Notes: generated by a model not told the origin, from the letters alone. Numbered from the stretch's first letter, positions 33,120-42,455 are shown. The stretch: DNA of 64,000 nt from Fructilactobacillus cliffordii (GCF_024029355.1 NZ_CP097117.1:682001-746000); one strand, 5' to 3'. A program made the numbers and translations.

Positions 33120-34016
33120 TTAGTCCTGTGATTCTTCTGCAGTTGGTTGGGACGTAGTGGCTTTCCGGTCCCGTAAGTCCAGGAAGAACTGCGCATTTGC
33201 CACAGCAGACCAGAGTCCATAAAAGACGTAGGCTCCCAGAAAAATCACTACGGCAATTAACCCTAAAATGGCAGCTACGACTAAGCGGAGACCGGGGTTG
33301 CTCATTACCGCCAAAATGGCGAAGATGATCCCACTAATTAATCCAGCAATCACCATCAAGACTAGCCCAATTAAGAACTGCATCAAGATGAAACCAATTA
33401 ATTGCCACCGGTAACCCTTAATTAATTTCCAGTTGGTCACAAAAGCGTCAAAGAAGTTGGTATCGTCATCGTCTTTATCCATAAAGTACGTGAAGAACAG
33501 GAATTGCAAGCCTAAGCCCACGTATACCAGGCAAACGACTCCCAATACAGCTACGATAAAAGCCAGGATTCCAAAGAACCAGCTCTTCATGGCGGCCACA
33601 ATAAATCCAATTGTCACCATGGCAAAAAATCCAACCAATAGGGACAGTAGAATGACCTCAACCACGTATAGTCCAAGGACCGCTAACCAGGTAAATCCAT
33701 GAAAAGCGACAAAGGCATTTTTAAACCGGAATTTGCCGTCCTTTAAACCGATAATTAACCCAAAACTAAACGAAGTCCCCAGTAAAAAGGTGATAATCTC
33801 GAGAACTAATACCAACGAGAAAACCCCACCCAATTTACTAGGTAAATCGACAGAACCAATCATGGCCTGCACAACGATTGAATCGAAGTTCGTTAGCATC
33901 GGAACTAACCAACCCGAAAAGGCTGAAAAAATCAGCGTGGGCAGAAACATAGCCACCAGGGACCAAAAATTCTGCTTCACCGTGGTGTAAGCCTTGCTTA
34001 ATATATTTGTAATCAT
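33120..34016 (-). CDS. Integral membrane protein, DUF975-like
   Basis: 298 residues with about six long hydrophobic segments and the cytosolic stretch FMDKDDDDTNFFDAF before KLIKGYRWQLIGF, which fits the DUF975/YciC-like group. Function unknown. ATG follows GGAGG. It lies 85 bases upstream of the second ACP gene on the same strand, with no clear terminator between, so cotranscription is possible. Confidence 0.75.
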   Translation of the reverse strand: MITNILSKAYTTVKQNFWSLVAMFLPTLIFSAFSGWLVPMLTNFDSIVVQAMIGSVDLPSKLGGVFSLVLVLEIITFLLGTSFSFGLIIGLKDGKFRFKNAFVAFHGFTWLAVLGLYVVEVILLSLLVGFFAMVTIGFIVAAMKSWFFGILAFIVAVLGVVCLVYVGLGLQFLFFTYFMDKDDDDTNFFDAFVTNWKLIKGYRWQLIGFILMQFLIGLVLMVIAGLISGIIFAILAVMSNPGLRLVVAAILGLIAVVIFLGAYVFYGLWSAVANAQFFLDLRDRKATTSQPTAEESQD

Positions 34017-34069
34017 AATAACCTCCGTAGATATTTAATAAGAACAGTATAACAAAAAAATCACCAAAT

Positions 34070-34099
34070 AAAAAAAGAACCCGAACATATCAGGTTCTT
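34070..34099 (-). terminator. Terminator after the aldo/keto reductase gene
   Basis: Arms AAGAACC/GGTTCTT and an 11-base loop, then seven T on the minus strand. Confidence 0.8.
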
Positions 34100-34119
34100 A
34101 GTTAGTTCTTAGTTAGTTA

Positions 34120-35004
34120 TTACTTATTCCATTCGTCAACGGCATCCACAATTCCAGCTGGGTTACCGTTCCAGCTAAAGGCACCGTACCAGAGTGAACG
34201 CTTATCGATGTCTAAGCTGTTAATCAAAGCAACGTCTTCGTCACTCAGTTCAAAGTCGTAAACATTAGCATTTTGCTTGATGTATTCTTCATGCGTTGAC
34301 TTTGGAATCGTAATGACTTCGCGTTGTAATTCCCACCGTAAAATAATTTGCGCCGTGGACTTGTTGTACTTGTCAGCCAGCTTTTGAATGGCAGGATCGT
34401 TCAAAGCATCACCGTGGCCCAATGGAGACCAAGCTTCTAACCAGATGTGGTGCTTATCACAGTAATCTTTAATATCTTTTTCTTGTTCCACGGGGTTAAA
34501 TTCCATTTGGTTTAAGACTGGTTTAACCGAAGCGTGTTCCATTAAATCAGTTAAGCGGTCCAAGTTGAAGTTCGAAACTCCAATCGAACGAACCTTTCCT
34601 TCGTGGTATAACTTTTCCATGGCTTTCCAAGTTTCGTTGTACTTGCCGTTTACTGGCCAGTGAATCAAGAGGAGGTCAACGTAACTAGTTTGCAAACGTT
34701 CTAGTTGTCCTTCAAAAGCCTTCAGCGTGCTTTCATAACCTTGGTCTCCATTAAAGACCTTTGTGGTTAAGAAAACATCTTCCCGTTTCAAACCATTTTC
34801 GGCAAGACCTTGTTTCAAGCCTTCACCTACTCCGGCTTCGTTTCCGTATTGCTTAGCAGTGTCAATGGCCCGGTAGCCGTTAGCTAACGCCCATTTAACT
34901 GATTGAGCCGCAGTTTGGTTATCACTCTTCCAAACTCCTAATCCCAATAAAGGCATTTCAATTCCGTTGTTTAAGGTAATTGTTGAATCTAAATTTAGTT
35001 TCAT
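34120..35004 (-). CDS. Aldo/keto reductase (2,5-diketogluconate reductase-like)
   Basis: NADPH-dependent (beta/alpha)8 reductase; 294 residues. Conserved parts: GLGVWKS, YRAIDTAKQYGNE with catalytic Asp and Tyr, LTTKVF with Lys, LLIHWPV with His, and the cofactor site IPKSTHEEYIKQN. Substrate range in this group is broad (methylglyoxal, ketosugars). ATG at 35004 follows GGAGGTGC; the 17 codons upstream overlap the neighbouring gene. Confidence 0.92.
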   Translation of the reverse strand: MKLNLDSTITLNNGIEMPLLGLGVWKSDNQTAAQSVKWALANGYRAIDTAKQYGNEAGVGEGLKQGLAENGLKREDVFLTTKVFNGDQGYESTLKAFEGQLERLQTSYVDLLLIHWPVNGKYNETWKAMEKLYHEGKVRSIGVSNFNLDRLTDLMEHASVKPVLNQMEFNPVEQEKDIKDYCDKHHIWLEAWSPLGHGDALNDPAIQKLADKYNKSTAQIILRWELQREVITIPKSTHEEYIKQNANVYDFELSDEDVALINSLDIDKRSLWYGAFSWNGNPAGIVDAVDEWNK

Positions 35005-35047
35005 ATTAGCACCTCCAATTTTATTATAGGAGAATCCCCAGTTAATT

Positions 35048-36235
35048 TCATTCATTTGGTTTCTTGATTTGGAGCCGCACCACCTGCTGGCTCTTTTGGT
35101 TAATTTCCCCTAACAGGTACTGGAACAGCATCATAATCCAGGAAAATCCTAACGCGGAAGCCAAAATTTCAAAGGCAGTGAGGGATAAATAGTGCACGTG
35201 GCGGAACAAGACACTTACCAGGATAATCAAAAAGACAATTAAATAGGAATTAATCATAAAACTACGGGGAATGTTGGGCAGTAACCATTTAATCCCTCCA
35301 ATTAAGATAATAATGACTAAGGCCATGGCCCAAGCAAATTGGTCGTGCCAGTAGTGCATCCACGGTACCTGCCGGTCATTATAAATTAAGCCCACTGCTA
35401 AAGCATCAACCGCTAAGAGTGTTAATAACAGTCGCAAACAGAAAGTCCGAAATGGTGGCCAATGTAAGGGTTTTAAGGAAACAAACAGATAGTCAACTAA
35501 CGCTAACATTAGCAGCGCTGACACAATGAAGGTCAGATTAAATTGCCAACTATCAATGGCCTTAGCCGTTCCCAAAAAACTGATATTATGTTTCCACCAC
35601 TGCTTATTTCCGTTGGCCAGCATCGAAATCAGTAAGCCACCGATAATCATCAAAATCAGCAGATCAACCAGAATCGTGGGCGTAATGTTATCGGCGATGT
35701 TAATCATGATGGTATTAATAATGATTCCAAACATAAATAGCATCATTGTAGCGGTATAATGATCAAATTCCGCACCATAAAAAACCCGCGAAAAAATCCA
35801 AAAAATTCCTAATAAAGAAACTAGGAGAATCAAAGCCACCGCAATGATAATGGTCGGCAAGTTTCGCCAGTAAATATTGCGATAGACCGAATTAACAGAA
35901 TTATTGCGCGTTTTGATGAAAAAAATCGTAAAGAGAATTGATCCCATGACGGTCCCTAAAATAATGGTTCCGGTTGCAATCGAATAATCACCCGTGAGCG
36001 GAATTAAACGGGATTGCGTCAGCGTACAATAAGTAAAAAAGACCAGTGCCATCAAAATTGCTGGAATAATATCCCACCAATAGGACACGTTCCAAAAGGA
36101 AGCACGTTGGACATTTTCTTTTTCCAGTTGCAGACCGTTTTTATCAACCTGAAGGTTAAATTTTTCCCCACCTTGGAGTTTTAGCTTTTGCACGGTTTGT
36201 TCAGGAATTTCAAAGTAATATTTAGGTGACTTCAT
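35048..36235 (-). CDS. DUF998-type multi-pass membrane protein with N-terminal AbrB-like segment
   Basis: 395 residues. Residues 1-45 (YYFEIPEQTVQKLKLQGGEKFNLQ, given in part) look like a SpoVT/AbrB swapped-hairpin fragment; then ~10 hydrophobic helices arranged as in DUF998 proteins. Function unknown. A TATAAT (36280-36285, minus) with only a weak -35 lies ~45 bases upstream. It is upstream of the aldo/keto reductase by 43 bases, so both may share a message. Confidence 0.68.
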   Translation of the reverse strand: MKSPKYYFEIPEQTVQKLKLQGGEKFNLQVDKNGLQLEKENVQRASFWNVSYWWDIIPAILMALVFFTYCTLTQSRLIPLTGDYSIATGTIILGTVMGSILFTIFFIKTRNNSVNSVYRNIYWRNLPTIIIAVALILLVSLLGIFWIFSRVFYGAEFDHYTATMMLFMFGIIINTIMINIADNITPTILVDLLILMIIGGLLISMLANGNKQWWKHNISFLGTAKAIDSWQFNLTFIVSALLMLALVDYLFVSLKPLHWPPFRTFCLRLLLTLLAVDALAVGLIYNDRQVPWMHYWHDQFAWAMALVIIILIGGIKWLLPNIPRSFMINSYLIVFLIILVSVLFRHVHYLSLTAFEILASALGFSWIMMLFQYLLGEINQKSQQVVRLQIKKPNE

Positions 36236-36303
36236 GGTTAAACCTTTCTAAGCTTAAATAGAGGTAAATGTCATTCCAAATTATACCCTATCTGTTCTCG
36301 AAC

Positions 36304-36343
36304 TAAAAACCACGGATCATCAAATGGATAATCCGTGGTTTTT
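36304..36343 (-). terminator. Terminator after the GH73 gene
   Basis: Arms AAACCACGGAT/ATCCGTGGTTT with a 14-base loop and T-runs on both sides. Confidence 0.85.
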
Positions 36344-36380
36344 TAATTTAGAACGACTGCTCGTTCCGTTGAATTTTAAA

Positions 36381-38879
36381 TTAGAGTTGGGCAATCCAAC
36401 GATCAGCCCCAGCAAAGTTAACGTAGTGCAACCAAGTGTAGCCATTAGCTTGCTTCATAGCATCGTACCGAATCGTATCTCCAGCTTGGAGTTGACCCGT
36501 TACGCCGTCACTCAAACTAGCACCAGTCCGCACGTTTTGTTCAGAACGAACCGTGTAATTACCATCTACTTTAACCGTAGCGCCGTTATCGTTGTTAGTA
36601 GGAGTAGTTGGTTGGCTACCACTATTTAAATCAGCAACCCACCGGTCTTGACCCGCGTAGTTGTTATAGTGTAACCACTTGTACCCATCAGCTTCGCGCG
36701 TACCATCGTAGTAAATTGTATCTCCAGCTTGAAGTTGACCCGTTACACCAGCACTTAAACTAGCATCAGTCCGGACGTTTTGCGGTCCACTTAACGTGTA
36801 ACTACCACGTTCTTGGTTATTATTGTTGTTGTTTGGTTCTGGAGTTGGCGTTGGTGCTGGTTGTGTTGGAGTTTGGTTAGCACCGTTTAAATCAGCAACC
36901 CACCGGTCTTGACCCGCGTAGTTGTTATAGTGTAACCACTTGTACCCATCAGCTTCGCGCGTACCATCGTAGTAAATCGTATCTCCAGCTTGAAGTTGAC
37001 CCGTTACACCAGCACTTAAACTAGCATCAGTCCGGACGTTTTGCGGTCCACTTAACGTGTAACTACCACGTTCTTGGTTATTATTGTTGTTGTTTGGTTC
37101 TGGAGTTGGCGTTGGCGTTGGTGCTGGTTGTGTTGGAGTTTGGTTAGCACCGTTTAAATCAGCAACCCACCGGTCTTGACCCGCGTAGTTGTTATAGTGT
37201 AACCACTTGTACCCATCAGCTTCGCGCGTACCATCGTAGTAAATCGTATCTCCAGCTTGAAGTTGACCCGTTACACCAGCACTTAAACTAGCATCAGTCC
37301 GGACGTTTTGCGGTCCACTTAACGTGTAACTACCACGTTCTTGGTTCATACCAGTGTTATTGTTGCCATTACCTGGCACCATAGTTGGATTGTCCAAGTT
37401 TTGGTCAAATCGAGTTAAGTTGTTTGCCCGAATTACACTAATTAAAGTACTTGCGTACGTAGGTGACGTTGCATAACCATCACTTTGTAACATCCAAGCT
37501 ACTTGTGCGTAGTCCCGGTTCCCGAGCAAGTTCGAGTAACGTGAGTTTGAGTATAAGAAGTAACCGTGATCTTGGACACTTTCAGCAAAACTAGGATAAG
37601 CCCGGAAGCGATCTTGAATTGTTACGTAGCGACCATTAATCCATTCTTGAGTTGAAACGGTTACAGACTGACCATTGTATGAACCCTTAATTCCAAAGAG
37701 ATTGTTTCCAGGAGCCGCTTGACCCCACGCACTTTCAACGATAGCTTGGGCAATCGAAATACTTGGCAATACACCGTACTTTCTCCAAGTTTCAAGGGCT
37801 CCAGCAGACAAGGAGTTAATGAAGTCAGAGTGACTCGTAGTTGCACTAGCTAACTGAGCAACCCAACGATCCTTGTTTTCGTAGTTCATGTAGTGAAGCC
37901 ACGTGTAACCATCAGCTTGGACTTTCCCATCATAATTAATGGTATCTCCGGCTTGTAATTGACCCGTAATGTTTCCAGATAAACTAGGATTATCACGAAC
38001 GTTCTGTTCACCAGCAACGGTGTAAGAACCTGACTCCTTGGTCATGTTAGCCGTGGACAAGTTTTGCGCTGCAGTTTGAACAGCTAAATTAACTAATCGA
38101 GTAGCACGCTTTTGATCTGAATTTTGAATATCATTCTTAGTTTCAACTTGGTCAGTAGATTGCTTCGTTACATCCGTAGTCACTTTGGTAGGAGTAACTT
38201 GGTCAATGGTTTTCGTTTCCTTAGCTGCAGTTTCAGTTTGATTACTCTTAACATCAACTACTTGTTGCTTAGCTTGAGTGTCATTTGTAGCCGACTTAGC
38301 ATCTGTCTTTACTGCATCAGTTTTCTGATCATTATCGTTAGTACTCTTTTCAACTTCAGGAGTTGCTGATTTTTCAGTATCAGTTACTTGAGTAGGTTGA
38401 TCAATCTTATCATCATTTTGTTCAGACTTAGTTACTAACTGATTATCAACTTGATCAGCTTTAGTAGCAGGTTGATCAGTCTTAACTACGGATTGGTCTT
38501 TTTGCTCAGTTACGGTTGCTTGGTTAACGTCAGTACTCTGACTTTGATCAGTGGTTTCCTCTTTAGCATCAGTAGCAACTGGTTGTGTATTCTGGTCGCT
38601 TGTAGCCGTTTGCTTAGCATCAGAATCAGTTTCAACTGAATTTGCTTGTTCAGTAGTTTTTTGATCATTAGATGATTGAGTAGTTGCCACAGCAACTGGT
38701 GCAGATGCCTGAACATCCGCATGAGTTGGCTTTCCAACTGTAAAGAGGGCCGTCGAAGCAAAGGTTAACCCCATGGCAATTTTAAGCCAGCCGTGTTTTG
38801 ACTTGGTTAGCTTAGCCCTAGTTTTAGTTTCACCAGTGGCTAACGCCATTTTATCGTGTGCCTTAGCATACTTCTTCAT
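36381..38879 (-). CDS. Secreted GH73 endo-N-acetylglucosaminidase with five SH3-type repeats
   Basis: 832 residues. Order: signal peptide (1-54, an atypical variant of the long KxYKxGKxW type, likely cut after THA); Gln/Thr/Asp-rich low-complexity region (60-255); bacterial SH3 domain 1 (~283-343); GH73 domain (~350-493) with catalytic Glu382 in AQAIVESAWG and FGIKGSYNG; then four more SH3 domains, three of them nearly identical and joined by Pro-Thr and Asn linkers. Cleaves peptidoglycan glycan strands; SH3 repeats bind the wall. It has its own terminator; the ATG follows AAAGGACC. Confidence 0.92.
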   Translation of the reverse strand: MKKYAKAHDKMALATGETKTRAKLTKSKHGWLKIAMGLTFASTALFTVGKPTHADVQASAPVAVATTQSSNDQKTTEQANSVETDSDAKQTATSDQNTQPVATDAKEETTDQSQSTDVNQATVTEQKDQSVVKTDQPATKADQVDNQLVTKSEQNDDKIDQPTQVTDTEKSATPEVEKSTNDNDQKTDAVKTDAKSATNDTQAKQQVVDVKSNQTETAAKETKTIDQVTPTKVTTDVTKQSTDQVETKNDIQNSDQKRATRLVNLAVQTAAQNLSTANMTKESGSYTVAGEQNVRDNPSLSGNITGQLQAGDTINYDGKVQADGYTWLHYMNYENKDRWVAQLASATTSHSDFINSLSAGALETWRKYGVLPSISIAQAIVESAWGQAAPGNNLFGIKGSYNGQSVTVSTQEWINGRYVTIQDRFRAYPSFAESVQDHGYFLYSNSRYSNLLGNRDYAQVAWMLQSDGYATSPTYASTLISVIRANNLTRFDQNLDNPTMVPGNGNNNTGMNQERGSYTLSGPQNVRTDASLSAGVTGQLQAGDTIYYDGTREADGYKWLHYNNYAGQDRWVADLNGANQTPTQPAPTPTPTPEPNNNNNNQERGSYTLSGPQNVRTDASLSAGVTGQLQAGDTIYYDGTREADGYKWLHYNNYAGQDRWVADLNGANQTPTQPAPTPTPEPNNNNNNQERGSYTLSGPQNVRTDASLSAGVTGQLQAGDTIYYDGTREADGYKWLHYNNYAGQDRWVADLNSGSQPTTPTNNDNGATVKVDGNYTVRSEQNVRTGASLSDGVTGQLQAGDTIRYDAMKQANGYTWLHYVNFAGADRWIAQL
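36624..37346. repeat. Three tandem ~260-bp repeats coding for SH3 domains
   Basis: Copies start at about 36624, 36884 and 37151, with periods of 261 and 267 bases. The 6-base difference is one extra Pro-Thr pair in a linker. Copies look almost base-identical (only a few changes, for example aaattgta/aaatcgta), whereas the outer two SH3 domains differ clearly. This points to recent duplication or ongoing gene conversion. Confidence 0.9.
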
Positions 38880-38949
38880 AAAATATAGGTCCTTTCGTAA
38901 ATAGCTTTTTAATTATTATTTAATTTGATTACAATTATCATTGTAGCAT

Positions 38950-38981
38950 AAAAAAAGACTCATCTTTATTACGAGTCTTTT
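38950..38981 (-). terminator. Terminator after pyrE
   Basis: Arms AAAAGACTC/GAGTCTTTT with an 11-base loop and seven T on the minus strand. Confidence 0.85.
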
Positions 38982-39015
38982 ACATTTTAACACAGGCTAA
39001 TCAAGATTATTAGCC

Positions 39016-39645
39016 TTATTTCCAGTTCCACGGATCCTGGTGCCATTGATTAAATTTGCTGTACTGGTCTTGAGTAATTGCATCCGTATCTAACAGTTGT
39101 TGAATCAATTGGGCATAAGTTAATAGGGGAGTGAACGAAATTTGAACATCCTTAAAGTTTTGGGACGCATCAGGGAACCCGTATGAAAAGATGGAAACCA
39201 CTCCGACAACTTTGTATCCCTCGCGTTGAACCGCTTGAGCGGCCTTAATGACGCTACCTCCCGTTGAAATCAAGTCATCAATCAGAACGACCTGATCCTG
39301 CTGACTAATTTTTCCTTCAATCTGCTTTCCCGTTCCGTGATCCTTGGGTTTGGAGCGGACGTAAACCATGGGAAGGTTCAAGCGGTCAGCCACCAACGCT
39401 GCGTGGGGAATCCCCGCGGTCGCTACTCCACCAATCACGGTTACGTCGGGATACTGAGCCTTAATTAATTGCGCTAAAGCATCCGCAATGTTGCTCCGCA
39501 AATCCGGGTAAGAAACCGTTAACCGCAAATCCGTATAAATAGGAGAGTGAATCCCACTCGCAAACTGAAAGGTCTGATCAGAATGCAGTTGCACAATGTC
39601 GTTTTCCACTAATTGATCTAAAATTTTTGTTTCCAGTTTTTCCAT
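39016..39645 (-). CDS. pyrE: Orotate phosphoribosyltransferase
   Basis: Joins orotate and PRPP to give OMP; 209 residues. The PRPP loop VVLIDDLISTGGS is present, as is YVRSKPKDHG with catalytic Lys. It lies 16 bases after pyrF and shares its PyrR-controlled message. Confidence 0.96.
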   Translation of the reverse strand: MEKLETKILDQLVENDIVQLHSDQTFQFASGIHSPIYTDLRLTVSYPDLRSNIADALAQLIKAQYPDVTVIGGVATAGIPHAALVADRLNLPMVYVRSKPKDHGTGKQIEGKISQQDQVVLIDDLISTGGSVIKAAQAVQREGYKVVGVVSIFSYGFPDASQNFKDVQISFTPLLTYAQLIQQLLDTDAITQDQYSKFNQWHQDPWNWK

Positions 39646-39661
39646 TATTTAAAATCTCCTT

Positions 39662-40390
39662 TTAATCAGTCCAGGCAGCATCGTAACGATCGTAAGCCAC
39701 CACTGGATCAGAGCTCTGGTTAATCGGACGCCCCACCACAATCGCAGTAGCGCCATCTTGACGCGCCGTTTGGGGGGTAGCTACCCGTTGTTGATCTCCG
39801 GCAGCATCGCTAGCCAACCGAATCCCAGGGACCACGTACTCAAAATTAGCTCCTACTTGCTGTACCAAAGCCGGTAGTTCTAAGGCCGACGTAATTACGC
39901 CGTCACATCCTGATTGTTGGGCTAAATGAGCCAACGATACCACTTGTTCCGTCATATCGAGGCGACAGTTTTGTTCCTCCCGCAAACCAGCTGGAGAAAT
40001 TGAAGTTAATTCCGTGACTCCCAGTAAGTGTGGAACGGTAACGTTTCCTCGTTTTGCTCCGGCCGTTAATCCCCGTTTGGCTGCCTGTAACATCGTCGAT
40101 CCCCCCAGAGTATGCACGGTCACGTAGTTCACTCCCAATTCGCCGAGCTGGGTTAGCGCCCGTTCCACGGTGTTCGGGATGTCAAACAACTTCAAGTCCA
40201 GAAAAATGGCACACCCAAGTTTTTGAATCTCAGTTACAATCATTGGTCCGTAGCGATAAAACAATTCCATCCCAATTTTCACCGTCAGTTGTTCTGGATG
40301 CGGGAACTGATTTAAAAAGTTCTGTACCTCTTCATTGGTTTGAAAATCGAGGGCAATCATCAGTGGATGCGTTGTCTGCGAGTTCGTCAT
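39662..40390 (-). CDS. pyrF: Orotidine 5'-phosphate decarboxylase
   Basis: Makes UMP from OMP; 242 residues. Catalytic D-x-K-x-x-D is in LDLKLFDIPNT; N-terminal MIALDF and C-terminal VPGIR, IVVGRPI bind the phosphate. First gene of a two-gene operon with a PyrR-type attenuator in its leader. The rest of the pyr pathway is not in this window. Confidence 0.97.
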   Translation of the reverse strand: MTNSQTTHPLMIALDFQTNEEVQNFLNQFPHPEQLTVKIGMELFYRYGPMIVTEIQKLGCAIFLDLKLFDIPNTVERALTQLGELGVNYVTVHTLGGSTMLQAAKRGLTAGAKRGNVTVPHLLGVTELTSISPAGLREEQNCRLDMTEQVVSLAHLAQQSGCDGVITSALELPALVQQVGANFEYVVPGIRLASDAAGDQQRVATPQTARQDGATAIVVGRPINQSSDPVVAYDRYDAAWTD

Positions 40391-40423
40391 TAGTACCTCC
40401 CACGGTTGGAGTTCAAAAGGGCC

Positions 40424-40455
40424 AAAAAAAGACCTTCTCTACGGTAGAGAAGGCC
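40424..40455 (-). terminator. Attenuator terminator in the pyrF leader
   Basis: Minus-strand CCTTCTCTA-CCG-TAGAGAAGG hairpin followed by seven T, 34 bases before pyrF. Together with the PyrR-binding motif upstream it forms a transcription attenuator. Confidence 0.88.
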
Positions 40456-40477
40456 CACTGGTGGTTAGTTAATTTAC

Positions 40478-40505
40478 TTGTCCTTTAATCTGGCTTCTCT
40501 GAACC
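40478..40505 (-). promoter_or_regulatory. PyrR-binding (anti-antiterminator) site
   Basis: The leader contains TTCAGAGAAGCC, 5 bases, AAAGGACAAG, matching the Bacillus PyrR binding loop pattern TCCAGAGAGGCT...AAGGATAA. When UMP is high, PyrR bound here favours the downstream terminator (family knowledge). Confidence 0.75.
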
Positions 40506-40523
40506 ATTTAATTAGTTTCTCGC

Positions 40524-40552
40524 ATTATAATATAAAAATGTCCATTGTACAA
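40524..40552 (-). promoter_or_regulatory. pyrFE promoter
   Basis: TTGTAC (40547-40552), 17-base spacer, TATAAT (40524-40529) on the minus strand. The leader is ~125 bases. Confidence 0.88.
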
Positions 40553-40626
40553 ACCAATTTTTTATGGCACACTTAATAAAACAACAAATAATTGGGATCC
40601 GTGAATCCCACTTTGGAGGGTTATTA

Positions 40627-41847
40627 ATGACAAAAACAGAGCAACCGCACGTCACCATGTCGGCCAATCAAAAACTAGTACTTTTCTCCGCTAGTTCTGG
40701 GTTCGGTCTCGAAAATATGGACGTGCTTTTTCTTTCGTTTACGTTAAGTTCCATCATCGCCACCATGCACGTTTCGCCCGGGGCCGCAGGCATGATTGGA
40801 ACAATTACCAACTGGGGAATGCTCCTCGGAGGCATTATTTTCGGGATGCTCGGTGATCGTTTGGGACGGGTTAAAGTCTTTACCCACACCATCTTCGTTT
40901 TTGCCCTGGCTACGGCCCTCATGAGCATCGCCACAAACATCTATTGGATTTATCTGTTTCGGTTGTTAGCCGGAATTGGCGCTGGGGGTGAATACGGAAT
41001 CGGCATTACGTTAATTGCCGAAGCCTTTCCCAATCGGAATCTGGGTAAACTCTCATCCATTGCTGCGATTGGCGGTCAAATTGGAGCGGTGGCGGCCGCC
41101 ATTTTAGCGGCCCTCGTGATTCCACACTTTGGTTGGCATGCTTTATATCTCTTTGGCTTACTTCCGATTGCCTTGGTCTTTTTGGTTCGACGTCATTTAA
41201 AGGAATCACCGACCTTCTTAGCGGAAAAACGAAACCAAACCATGTCACCACTCACGGCCATCCAGCGTTACATGTTTGCCGACGGAAAAACCACCTGGAC
41301 CACGATTGGACTTATGATTATGACTACGGTTCAAATTGCCGGTTACTTTGGCCTGATGAACTGGTTACCCACGATTGTCCAAAAACAAAGTCACTTAAAC
41401 GTAGCGGGATCCTCACTGTGGATGCTAGCTACCATCGGGGGAATGAGCGTGGGAATGCTGACCTTTGGGACCTTTCTTGATTGGTTAGGGCCCCGCTTAG
41501 CCTTTGGAATCTTCTTGCTAGCTTCTGCGGCACTGGTCTACAGCATTGCTCTAGCCCACTCGACCGGCCTCCTTTTAATTATCGGTGCGGTGATTGGCTT
41601 CTTTTCCAACGGAATGTACGGTGGTTACGGTGCCGTGGTTAGTCAACTTTATCCCACGGCGGTTCGTTCCAGTGCCAATAACATTATCGTTGGTGTCGGT
41701 CGAGCCGTTGGAGGAATGTCTTCCCTGGTAATCGGTCTGCTGATGGAACACTTCAACTTGATTGTGGTGATGCTCTTCTTATCGGTCCTTTACCTGATTA
41801 GTTTTGTCACAATGTTAACGCTACCGGGTTTAAAACGGCACCACTAA
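40627..41847 (+). CDS. MFS transporter (SHS/AAHS-like, organic acid or sugar-acid importer type)
   Basis: 406 residues, 12 predicted helices. MFS loop motifs: FGMLGDRLGRVKVF after helix 2 and RLLAGIGAGGEYGIGITLIAE on helices 4-5, the latter pattern being usual in sialate, lactate and aromatic-acid carriers. The true substrate cannot be told. ATG at 40627 follows TTGGAGGG; the upstream 21 codons lack a site. It is divergent from pyrFE and ends in a bidirectional terminator. Confidence 0.83.
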   Translation: MTKTEQPHVTMSANQKLVLFSASSGFGLENMDVLFLSFTLSSIIATMHVSPGAAGMIGTITNWGMLLGGIIFGMLGDRLGRVKVFTHTIFVFALATALMSIATNIYWIYLFRLLAGIGAGGEYGIGITLIAEAFPNRNLGKLSSIAAIGGQIGAVAAAILAALVIPHFGWHALYLFGLLPIALVFLVRRHLKESPTFLAEKRNQTMSPLTAIQRYMFADGKTTWTTIGLMIMTTVQIAGYFGLMNWLPTIVQKQSHLNVAGSSLWMLATIGGMSVGMLTFGTFLDWLGPRLAFGIFLLASAALVYSIALAHSTGLLLIIGAVIGFFSNGMYGGYGAVVSQLYPTAVRSSANNIIVGVGRAVGGMSSLVIGLLMEHFNLIVVMLFLSVLYLISFVTMLTLPGLKRHH

Positions 41848-41887
41848 AAAAAGATCGTTCGCTTTATTGTGCGAACGATCTTTTTTT
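41845..41887 (+). terminator. Bidirectional terminator between the MFS and LOG genes
   Basis: 17-bp arms including GATCGTTCGC/GCGAACGATC, 8-base loop, seven A before and seven T after. Serves convergent genes. Confidence 0.92.
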
Positions 41888-42455
41888 AGTATTTACGCAC
41901 CGTCGGCGGTGTGTAGTCTTTGATAAACGCCTCAATCTCTGCTAAGGAACGAGCAAAACATAACTTGGCGTTGTCCTGGGTCGTCAAGAAGTCATTGTTC
42001 ACCATTTCGGCAAACATCCGTTGCAAGGGATCGTAATACCCGTTGACGTTGTACAAAACGCACGGATTGGCATTCGCACCAATCCGCGTCCAGGAGTACG
42101 CTTCCGCAATCTCTTCGAGCGTCCCCGGTCCGCCGGGTAGTGCGATACAGGCATCCGCTAGTTCTAACATCCGTTGTTTGCGAATCGACATGTTCGAAAC
42201 CACTTGTAAATCAGACAATTCGTCAAGGGCGGCGCCCCGGTCTACCAGTGCTTGGGGCATGACCCCCTGCACCTGACCGCCAGCAGCCAGCACCGTTCGC
42301 GCCAATAAGCCCATCAGGCCCACGCCACCTCCACCATAAACTAGGGTGAGGTGGTTTTTCACTAACCAATGCGCTAACTCCACCGTTGCGCTTTGATACG
42401 CAGGTTGATTCCCCGTTGCCGCTCCGCAGTACACGGCAACTGCTTTATTCTTCAT
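41886..42455 (-). CDS. LOG-family protein (TIGR00730 Rossmann fold)
   Basis: 189 residues. Conserved CGAATGN near the start, YGGGGVGLMG and PGGPGTLEEIAEAYSW. Family members are nucleoside 5'-monophosphate phosphoribohydrolases that release the free base from (cytokinin-type) nucleotides. Role in bacteria is mostly unclear. It is 22 bases after the APC permease gene, in one operon. Confidence 0.9.
   Translation of the reverse strand: MKNKAVAVYCGAATGNQPAYQSATVELAHWLVKNHLTLVYGGGGVGLMGLLARTVLAAGGQVQGVMPQALVDRGAALDELSDLQVVSNMSIRKQRMLELADACIALPGGPGTLEEIAEAYSWTRIGANANPCVLYNVNGYYDPLQRMFAEMVNNDFLTTQDNAKLCFARSLAEIEAFIKDYTPPTVRKY

Noticed and set aside
34100..34130. Short direct repeats (AGTTAGTTCTTAGTTAGTT) after the aldo/keto reductase
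   Set aside because: Too short and AT-rich to count as a mobile element or CRISPR remnant; lies in a terminator region.
38060..38760. Repetitive Thr/Gln/Asp coding region as a possible CRISPR or mobile repeat
   Set aside because: It is the low-complexity surface region of the GH73 protein; no regular repeat-spacer pattern.
41886..42455. Lysine decarboxylase label for the PGGxGT protein
   Set aside because: Older annotations use that name, but the motif belongs to LOG-type phosphoribohydrolases.
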